This document shows positions 1-4,583 of a stretch of DNA of 5,422 nucleotides, piece after piece. The position numbers and the translations under genes were made by a program. Position 1 is the first letter of the stretch. Each line of letters starts with the position of its first letter. The notes beneath the pieces were generated by a model, which had not been told where the DNA came from, did no database searches, and saw only the letters and a list, made by a program, of their open reading frames with translations. Source of the stretch: DASPKW01 sp038244055 (GTDB lineage: Bacteria > Planctomycetota > Phycisphaerae > Tepidisphaerales > Tepidisphaeraceae); the NCBI GenBank assembly GCA_038244055.1, contig JBBRTW010000477.1, positions 1-5,422 of the forward strand, written 5' to 3'.

Positions 1-1
1 G

Positions 2-484
2 AGCGAGGCGAGCGATACGGTCAGTTTCGCGGTGGGGGGAACGGATTGGGAGATCACCACGACTCTGGCCGGGGTGAATGTGCTGAGTGTCAGCGACGGC
101 GCGCCGGCGCATGGACCGGTGGTGCGGGCGGGGATGAAGCAGAATTTCCTGGCCGAGGCATGGTATCGCTCGATGCTCACGCCGAGCCACGAGTGGAATC
201 GAATGGGCTTCGCCGGCAGCGCCGGCAAGATCGCGGCCGAGGAATCGGCCCGGCCGTTTCATCGGCTGCAGATTCCCTGGGCGGCGCTGCTGCTGGCGCT
301 GGGATTGTGGCCGGGGTGGATGGGTTTGACATGGATGGGGCGGACCTTGCGGACGAGGCATTGGCGCGGCAACGGGCGCTGCGCGCATTGCGGATACGAC
401 CAGCGCGGATCGACGCCGGGGCGATGTTCGGAGTGCGGGGGGTTTTTGATGTGCCGGTGTGGGGCGACGGTAGTGAGCGCGTAA
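2..484 (+). CDS. Partial membrane protein with C-terminal zinc ribbon (5' end outside window)
   Basis: The reading frame is open from the left edge (codons from base 2) to TAA at 482-484, so the gene starts upstream; the GTG at 32 is probably internal. About 160 residues are visible. Counting from that GTG, residues 81-103 (starting IPWAALLLALGLWPGW) form a membrane helix. A basic stretch follows (RTLRTRHWRGNGR), then a four-cysteine ribbon CAHC-GYDQRGSTPGR-CSEC at residues 117-135. The ribbon has 11 residues between its cysteine pairs, against 10 in the three downstream paralogs. The tail adds an extra CRC (residues 141-143). The preceding part is probably an extracytoplasmic domain. The ribbon is probably cytoplasmic and metal-binding. 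The molecular function is unknown. Plan and motif match the proteins at 3547-5269, so this is a family member separated from them by the sigma gene. Confidence 0.75.
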   Translation, partial: SEASDTVSFAVGGTDWEITTTLAGVNVLSVSDGAPAHGPVVRAGMKQNFLAEAWYRSMLTPSHEWNRMGFAGSAGKIAAEESARPFHRLQIPWAALLLALGLWPGWMGLTWMGRTLRTRHWRGNGRCAHCGYDQRGSTPGRCSECGGFLMCRCGATVVSA

Positions 485-529
485 ATTCCGCGCAAGCGTG
501 AGAATTGCGAAATGGGGCGGGACATAGCG

Positions 530-561
530 CCGGGGCGCGCACGGACAGAGCGCCGCCCCGG
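530..561. terminator. GC-rich hairpin downstream of the first gene, possible terminator
   Basis: CCGGGGCG (530-537) pairs perfectly with CGCCCCGG (554-561) around a 16-nt loop, 46 bases after the stop of the first gene. A second small stem, GGTCG-atcg-CGACC, lies at 566-579, and the first T-rich stretch (TGTTTCATTTT) comes only at 600-610. There is no classical stem followed directly by a U-run, so intrinsic termination is doubtful. The position between convergent genes makes a transcription-end role plausible. Confidence 0.3.
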
Positions 562-621
562 ATGGGGTCGATCGCGACCGGGGCCGGGTCCCGCGGGGCT
601 GTTTCATTTTCGCGGCAAAAA

Positions 622-736
622 GACCCTCACCCCCGCCTCCCTCGCCCTCTCCCGAGTATAGGAGCGGGAGTCATGCCGCTCTTCCGAGTCCAGGAGAGGG
701 AGTAGTGATCTCCGTGCCTCTGTGCCTCTGTGACGA
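622..736. repeat. Dispersed-repeat-like intergenic element with imperfect palindrome
   Basis: The segment begins with a C-rich CCCTCACCCCCGCC stretch. It contains outer arms CCCTCTCC (645-652) and GGAGAGGG (693-700). An inner hairpin, GAGCGG (662-667) / CCGCTC (676-681), has an 8-nt loop. A near-direct repeat, CTCCCGAGT (649-657) / CTTCCGAGT (681-689), overlaps these. Next comes a perfect 8-bp duplication GTGCCTCT (714-721 and 722-729). CCCTCACCCC...CCCTCTCCC...GAGAGGG and 'GTGCCTCTGTGCCTCTGTG' strings are ones I associate with non-coding repeats scattered in many bacterial genomes. Copy number in this genome cannot be seen here. The element lies between convergent genes, and no gene is supported in 485-748. 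Confidence 0.45.
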
Positions 737-748
737 ATTGGAATTGAG

Positions 749-3232
749 TTATCGCGAGCGGCGGCGCTGCATGAGGAGCACGGTGCCGGCGGCCAGGGTG
801 AGCAGCGCGCCGGGCTCGGGGGCTTGGGCGATGTCGGCGGTGAACGCGCTCGTGCTGGCGGAGAACGGATCACCGGCCGGGGCGAACGCGGGCAGATTTA
901 TCGGCATAAACTGGGGCTCGAAGTCCGGCGCGAACCCGGCCGCGAAATCAGCGGCGATGTCGGCCGCGGGCAGCGGCGCTGCGCCCGCCAGTTCGGCAAG
1001 CCCATGGTTCGGCATCGCCCGCAGCAGCGCCAGCGAAGCGAACGAGTGATGTCGCCCGAACATGCCGATGGCGTGCGGATCGGCATCGGGGCAGGTCGCG
1101 GCGGGGTTGGTGGAGGTCATGGTGGAATCGAGCGAGTGCGAATCGAGCGAGTGCGAACCGAGCGGGCGCGAATCGAGCGCGCCGGCATCGACAGAAAGCG
1201 TGCCGAACCAATGGCCGCCATCAGAGCCGCCGCGGCCGCCCTCATGATGCACCATCACCACGATCGAGCCATCGCCGGCGACGCGCTTGATGAACGCGGG
1301 ATGGGCATGCACCTGTACGCCCTCAACATGCCCGCCTTCCACATGGGCGTCGAATGAATCGTTGCTGCCGAGAATCCCCATGGGCGGGAACTGGCCGGGC
1401 TCGGCGAGCGCGCCGGTGATGATCGCCGTGGCGAACCAGGCCGGCGCGACCGCGCGATCGGGGGCGCGGTCAAACGCGGGATGATCGTTGGCATTGGGAT
1501 GAGCGCCTTCGAATGGTCGCCCATCGCCACCTTGAACGGTGCCGGCCACGATCGTCCCCTCCGGGCGGTGATCGCCCCATTTCATATCGCCGATGCCGGC
1601 TAGGCCGCCCATGGGTTCGCCATCGCGCGGGCGGTCCATGGGCGGGGGCGCGGGATTGACCTGCGCTGCGCCGGCCGGTGGGCAGTCGCGCGGCGTGGCG
1701 GTCGCGATGGCGCTGCCATCCACCGAACGCGGCGCGATCCGCTGCGATGAATCATCGGCGCGGGTGGCGCGATCAGCCGTTACCCGGACCCCACCCGAGC
1801 CCGACATACCCGACGCGGCCGCGAATACCCGCGCCGGCTGGGCGGCACCGGCGGTCACCGCCGGCCGATAATCGCCGCCGCTCACCGTTCGCTGGAAATC
1901 ATACGTCCGCACTACAGGCGGCAGCCCCGCGTAAGTCGATCCGGGCGTACCATCGCCATTTTGCGGAGCGCCGCCGGCAGTTCCTCCACCGCCCGCGCGA
2001 GCCGAGCCGCCATCCTGAGAGAGCATCTTCGGCGCATCCCGATTCGCCTCATCCTTCTTCCGATCCGGATCGGGATCGTCCGCGCCGGATCGATACGGCG
2101 GCTCCGGCGTTTCATCCGCCCCGTCGGCCACCGAACCATCCGCGCGGCGCTGCGATCCACTTTTAATGGCGATATTATTAATACCAACCGATGATCGCGC
2201 CGGCGCGCTCTTCGCCATCGCCACCGGCCGCCCCGCCCCGCCCGATTTCTCCCCGCCCGGCGCATGCGGCCCGGCCGGCCAGCCCATCCACACGGCCACC
2301 GATAGCACCATCGCCGCCTGCCCGTAAATCACCGCCCAGAGCAGCCGATGGGTCGCGGCCGTCAATCCCGCGATCACCGATGAGGCGATCTGCTCGATGA
2401 TGACCGGCGCTGCCCCCGGCACTGTCGCCGCCGCGAGCGTTGATCCAAATAAGTCGGCCGGCAGGGCCCAGGCATCGCGCCCGCGCAGGAGCAGGGCGAG
2501 TGTGAGGATGCTCAGACCGGCCGCGCCCTTGTTCCTGCGTTTGCCACCGGCCGACTCGGCCGATGCGCGCTTGCCCAGGAGCTGGCGCAGGCGCGCCAGG
2601 GCCCGGCTGACGCGCTTCTTGGCCCCATCGCGCGAGATCGCCAGGCGATCGCCCATCTGCGGCAGGGTCAGCCCTTCATAAAAATGCATCAACAGCGCCT
2701 GCCGGTCCCGCTCGCCTAATAGCGACAGTCCATCATCCAGCGCGGCCTGCAGGCGCGGATCAATTCGGTCCGTCTCCTCCGGCTCGGTCTCAAAGCGCTT
2801 GCGGGCCAGATCGCGCGCCACACCCTGCCGCCGCTGATACCGCCCCTCTGATTTGCGCACATCCTTGAGGACAAACCGCGTTGTATTAAAGAGCCACCCT
2901 GCCACGCGCGTCTGCTCGGATAGAGTCCCCGCCCGCCGGGCCAGCAGCACGAAGACCGCCTGGCTGGCATCCTCGGCCAGGTGTTTATCGCGGAGGGTGC
3001 GCCGGCACATGGCATAGATCCACGGCAGATGCCGGCCGGTCAACTCGGCGAAGGCCTTTTGTGAGCCAATCTCGACATAGCGGCGCAGCAGACGCATGTC
3101 ATCGGCATGCGAATCGGCGACGGCCGGCCCGGCGGGAGTTCCGGCCGGCGCGGGTTTGCGCAAAGCGGCCTGGCGCGCGGTGGCGGGAGGCGGGTCGCAC
3201 AGATCGGAAGATGAATAGGGGGGCGGTGTCAT
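749..3232 (-). CDS. ECF-type sigma factor fused to a membrane segment, long low-complexity region and PEP-CTERM signal
   Basis: This is one uninterrupted frame of 827 residues. Residues 1-43 are Pro/Ala-rich. Residues 44-135 match sigma-70 region 2 (GSQKAFAELTGRH, LAEDASQAVFVLLARRAG, VAGWLFNTTRFVLKD). Residues 160-222 match region 4, with a helix-turn-helix (YEGLTLPQMGDRLAISRDGAKKRVSRAL). Short hydrophobic stretch 238-250 and stronger segment 297-318 (LLWAVIYGQAAMVLSVAVWMGW) follow. Residues 320-800 are rich in Gly, Ala, Pro, Asp, Ser and His. The C-terminus is PEP (805-807), a hydrophobic helix and RRRSR, a typical PEP-CTERM exosortase signal. Sigma domains should direct RNA polymerase from the cytoplasmic face while the long region lies outside. 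ATG at 3232 gives the full frame but has no clear Shine-Dalgarno. Met46 (3097) is an alternative that would trim region 2 slightly. Planctomycete ECF factors with C-terminal membrane extensions are known. The PEP-CTERM end is the odd part, and target promoters are unknown. Confidence 0.85.
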   Translation of the reverse strand: MTPPPYSSSDLCDPPPATARQAALRKPAPAGTPAGPAVADSHADDMRLLRRYVEIGSQKAFAELTGRHLPWIYAMCRRTLRDKHLAEDASQAVFVLLARRAGTLSEQTRVAGWLFNTTRFVLKDVRKSEGRYQRRQGVARDLARKRFETEPEETDRIDPRLQAALDDGLSLLGERDRQALLMHFYEGLTLPQMGDRLAISRDGAKKRVSRALARLRQLLGKRASAESAGGKRRNKGAAGLSILTLALLLRGRDAWALPADLFGSTLAAATVPGAAPVIIEQIASSVIAGLTAATHRLLWAVIYGQAAMVLSVAVWMGWPAGPHAPGGEKSGGAGRPVAMAKSAPARSSVGINNIAIKSGSQRRADGSVADGADETPEPPYRSGADDPDPDRKKDEANRDAPKMLSQDGGSARAGGGGTAGGAPQNGDGTPGSTYAGLPPVVRTYDFQRTVSGGDYRPAVTAGAAQPARVFAAASGMSGSGGVRVTADRATRADDSSQRIAPRSVDGSAIATATPRDCPPAGAAQVNPAPPPMDRPRDGEPMGGLAGIGDMKWGDHRPEGTIVAGTVQGGDGRPFEGAHPNANDHPAFDRAPDRAVAPAWFATAIITGALAEPGQFPPMGILGSNDSFDAHVEGGHVEGVQVHAHPAFIKRVAGDGSIVVMVHHEGGRGGSDGGHWFGTLSVDAGALDSRPLGSHSLDSHSLDSTMTSTNPAATCPDADPHAIGMFGRHHSFASLALLRAMPNHGLAELAGAAPLPAADIAADFAAGFAPDFEPQFMPINLPAFAPAGDPFSASTSAFTADIAQAPEPGALLTLAAGTVLLMQRRRSR
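752..826 (-). other. PEP-CTERM sorting signal at the C-terminus of the sigma-factor protein
   Basis: Residues 803-827 read QAPEPGALL, then a hydrophobic run TLAAGTVLLM, then QRRRSR and the stop. The order Pro-Glu-Pro, single membrane helix, terminal Arg cluster is the defining architecture of PEP-CTERM signals, which exosortase processes at the outer face of the cytoplasmic membrane. The signal is in frame with the sigma domain and has no intervening stop. Confidence 0.85.
1125..1184 (-). repeat. Four-copy 15-bp tandem repeat inside the sigma-factor gene
   Basis: On the + strand, units GAATCGAGCGAGTGC (1125-1139 and 1140-1154, identical), GAACCGAGCGGGCGC (1155-1169) and GAATCGAGCGCGCCG (1170-1184) follow head to tail. 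In the minus-strand protein they encode a pentapeptide repeat of LDS/LGS type (residues 685-703: ALDSR-PLGSH-SLDSH-SLDS). The unit is a multiple of three, so gain or loss of copies preserves the frame. The two identical copies point to recent expansion. Confidence 0.9.
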
Positions 3233-3295
3233 GTACGCGGCAGGTGCAGGCGGATAAACAACTTACAATCGGCGGCGCGGGATGGCGATGGAACC

Positions 3296-3301
3296 ATTAT
3301 A
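3296..3301 (-). promoter_or_regulatory. TATAAT -10 element of the sigma-factor gene
   Basis: On the minus strand the hexamer at 3301-3296 is a perfect TATAAT consensus, followed by GGTTCC and an A at 3289 as likely start point. This gives a leader of about 57 nt before the ATG at 3232. No good -35 hexamer sits 16-18 bases upstream. A consensus TTGACA (3350-3345, minus) is present but 43 bases away, too far to act with this box. In GC-rich DNA the perfect hexamer at this place is notable. The promoter is inferred, not proven. Confidence 0.5.
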
Positions 3302-3313
3302 CAGATTCCCAAT

Positions 3314-3328
3314 GGGCGCACCGCGCCC
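3314..3328. promoter_or_regulatory. Perfect 6-bp dyad over the -35 zone, possible operator
   Basis: GGGCGC (3314-3319), a 3-base centre ACC, and GCGCCC (3323-3328) form a perfect inverted repeat. Relative to the TATAAT box it spans about -25 to -39 of the inferred sigma-gene promoter, replacing a recognisable -35 hexamer. This position suits a repressor or activator site. Short GC-only dyads can arise by chance in GC-rich DNA. Confidence 0.35.
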
Positions 3329-3397
3329 TTATTGATGCAATGGCTGTCAAAATGGGCCGAGGGGACAGCGGGCACGGGAATTAATCAGTGCAGCATA

Positions 3398-3431
3398 GGG
3401 GCGGGGGGATTAGCGGGGGAGGAGAGGGGGG
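3398..3431 (+). other. Cluster of G-runs with quadruplex potential
   Basis: Four runs of at least four G occur on the + strand: 3398-3401, 3403-3408, 3415-3419 and 3426-3431. The intervening loops are 1, 6 and 6 bases. More G-runs follow at 3502-3506 and 3511-3515. The cluster lies between the divergent sigma gene and the operon, on the non-template strand of the operon. Folding is inferred from run spacing only. Confidence 0.5.
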
Positions 3432-3434
3432 AGG

Positions 3435-3498
3435 GAAGGCAGAAGGATGAAGGCAGAAGGATGAAGGATGAAACATGAAGACATGAAACATGAGGATT
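3435..3498 (+). repeat. Degenerate heptamer tandem-repeat array (STRR-like)
   Basis: Nine head-to-tail units can be read: GAAGGCA, GAAGGAT, GAAGGCA, GAAGGAT, GAAGGAT, GAAACAT, GAAGACAT (8 bases), GAAACAT and GAGGATT. At a higher level a 14-bp block is perfectly duplicated (3436-3449 and 3450-3463), and GAAACATGA recurs at 3470-3478 and 3485-3493. The array resembles the short tandemly repeated repetitive (STRR) heptamers described in cyanobacterial intergenic DNA. The small reading frames across it are repeat translations, not genes. Confidence 0.8.
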
Positions 3499-3534
3499 GG
3501 CGGGGGCGGAGGGGGATGGGAGCACGGAATGGGG

Positions 3535-3540
3535 TAGAAT
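3535..3540 (+). promoter_or_regulatory. TAGAAT -10-like box placed for a leaderless transcript
   Basis: TAGAAT differs from TATAAT by one base and fits the TANNNT pattern. It ends exactly six bases before the GTG at 3547, so a start at +1 would coincide with the G of the start codon. No Shine-Dalgarno is visible in the preceding 25 bases, and there is no clear -35 hexamer. This matches the arrangement of leaderless promoters in other bacteria. Inferred only. Confidence 0.35.
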
Positions 3541-3546
3541 CCGGGG

Positions 3547-4119
3547 GTGAAGCGACTGGGGCGGTATATTTTCAATGGGCTGGCGATGTTGTCACTGCTG
3601 CTTCTTGGAGGACTCGCGGCGTTGTGGGGGTTGAGCGATTTCTCGACTCTTTCTTTCAGGCATCAGTGGCGAGTGGCTGATCAGGAATCGGACGTGGTTT
3701 CAGTGAAAGTCGCGGGCGGCGCTATCTTTGTTGATCGCCGGCGCTGCACTTATCAGTGGAGCCGCCGGTGGTCATCGCTCTGGAATTTGCAACAGCAAGA
3801 AGAGGGTTCCACATTCCAACTGCTTCCGCGCGACCCTCAGGACACGCTTCCGGGTTCACAACTCGGCGCTTTCGCCGGTGTTAAATGGGGAGATTCGACG
3901 CGAAACCTGTCGAATGGAAACTGGGTATCCATTCCGCTCTTGTACATGGTGCCTGTTCCTGGCGTCGTCGTTGCCATCAAAATGTGGTCAAGAGCCCGCG
4001 TGCGACGGCGGATCGAGCGGAAAAGACGCGGCCTTTGCGTGACCTGCGACTACGACCTCCGCGCTACGCCGGAGCGGTGTCCGGAGTGCGGTACGGCTAA
4101 AAAGGAGGCGACGGCATGA
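3547..4119 (+). CDS. Two-helix membrane protein with C-terminal zinc ribbon, first gene of operon
   Basis: The product has 190 residues. GTG at 3547 is the first possible start after the in-frame stop TAG at 3535-3537. It is supported by the N-terminus MKRLGRYIFNGLAMLSLLLL, which matches the next gene's MRRMGRYIFNVLAGLSLLLL. Membrane helix 1 spans about residues 9-29. A loop of about 95 residues follows, probably outside. Helix 2 lies at 129-147, then a basic stretch (RARVRRRIERKRR) that predicts a cytoplasmic end. The ribbon is CVTC-DYDLRATPER-CPEC (residues 164-181), where Asp replaces the Gly after the second cysteine in the usual CGYDLR. The loop (residues 30-125) carries no domain I recognise. 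The stop overlaps the next start (ATGA). Function unknown; metal binding by the four cysteines is likely. Confidence 0.85.
   Translation: MKRLGRYIFNGLAMLSLLLLGGLAALWGLSDFSTLSFRHQWRVADQESDVVSVKVAGGAIFVDRRRCTYQWSRRWSSLWNLQQQEEGSTFQLLPRDPQDTLPGSQLGAFAGVKWGDSTRNLSNGNWVSIPLLYMVPVPGVVVAIKMWSRARVRRRIERKRRGLCVTCDYDLRATPERCPECGTAKKEATA
4101..4108 (+). promoter_or_regulatory. Strong ribosome binding site for the second operon gene
   Basis: AAAGGAGG lies seven bases before the ATG at 4116, inside the 3' end of the preceding gene. It fixes the start choice and suggests that the second gene can be translated well on its own as well as by coupling through the ATGA overlap. Confidence 0.85.
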
Positions 4120-4583
4120 GGCGGATGGGCCGCTATATCTTCAATGTTCTGGCCGGCCTGTCGCTGTTGCTTCTCGCGTGGCTACCGTTTGGATTCTCTG
4201 CCGATGGCACGGTAACGCCTTCGCGGGGCAGGGGTGATCCGGGGGACTGGCCGCCGCCAAACGCGATCAACGTCCGGTTCTACGGCGGCCGACACAACAA
4301 ATGGACGGCGGATGTGCCCGGCCCGGAATATGGGCAGAAGTTCGTCAGAGTCCCCATCATCGGCCGGGTGAGATTCTGGCCTGCGCTGGCGTTGCTCGTG
4401 CCGGCCCCGGTGGCATGGGCGGTGACACAGGCCATCCGAAGTTCGCGCCGCCGGCCGATCGATCCTGGTGACGATGGGGTCTGCCCGATCTGCGGCTACG
4501 ATCTTAGGGCGACGCCGGAGCGGTGTCCGGAGTGCGGCACCGCTCCGTTCCCATCCACCCGTGCCATCAGGACACCATCATGA
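4116..4583 (+). CDS. Two-helix membrane protein with C-terminal zinc ribbon, second gene of operon
   Basis: The product has 155 residues. ATG at 4116 overlaps the previous TGA by the ATGA arrangement and has an excellent Shine-Dalgarno. The N-terminus MRRMGRYIFN and helix 1 (about residues 9-26) are homologous to the first operon gene. The middle loop (27-85) is shorter and Gly/Pro-rich (TPSRGRGDPGDWPPPNA). Helix 2 is about 88-106 (WPALALLVPAPVAWAVTQA), followed by SSRRRP. The ribbon CPIC-GYDLRATPER-CPEC spans residues 123-140. A 15-residue tail ends the protein. The predicted topology is both ends inside. The gene is a tandem paralog of its neighbours, co-transcribed and translationally coupled. 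Function unknown. The zinc ribbon suggests protein or nucleic-acid contact at the inner face of the membrane, but nothing visible names a partner. Confidence 0.85.
   Translation: MRRMGRYIFNVLAGLSLLLLAWLPFGFSADGTVTPSRGRGDPGDWPPPNAINVRFYGGRHNKWTADVPGPEYGQKFVRVPIIGRVRFWPALALLVPAPVAWAVTQAIRSSRRRPIDPGDDGVCPICGYDLRATPERCPECGTAPFPSTRAIRTPS

Noticed and set aside
32..34. GTG at 32 as the true start of the first gene
   Set aside because: The frame is open to the left edge and the protein would lack the first membrane helix seen in its paralogs, so the gene is taken as partial.
1125..1184. CRISPR-like array
   Set aside because: Units are 15 bp, directly adjacent without spacers, and translate in frame as a pentapeptide repeat.
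824..1357. Plus-strand frame of 177 codons opposite the sigma gene
   Set aside because: It is Arg/Gly-rich with no recognisable domain and lies antisense to a frame with clear tail features, so it is a high-GC shadow.
1678..2166. Plus-strand frame of 162 codons opposite the sigma gene
   Set aside because: Its composition is dominated by Arg, Pro and Ser from GC-rich antisense reading, with no start signal and no motif.
3345..3350. Consensus TTGACA as the -35 of the sigma promoter
   Set aside because: It lies 43 bases from the TATAAT box, far beyond workable spacing, and no second -10 sits 16-18 bases from it.
3381..3575. Minus-strand small protein with FMFHPSSFCLHPSAFP
   Set aside because: It is the translation of the heptamer array and G-runs, not a gene.
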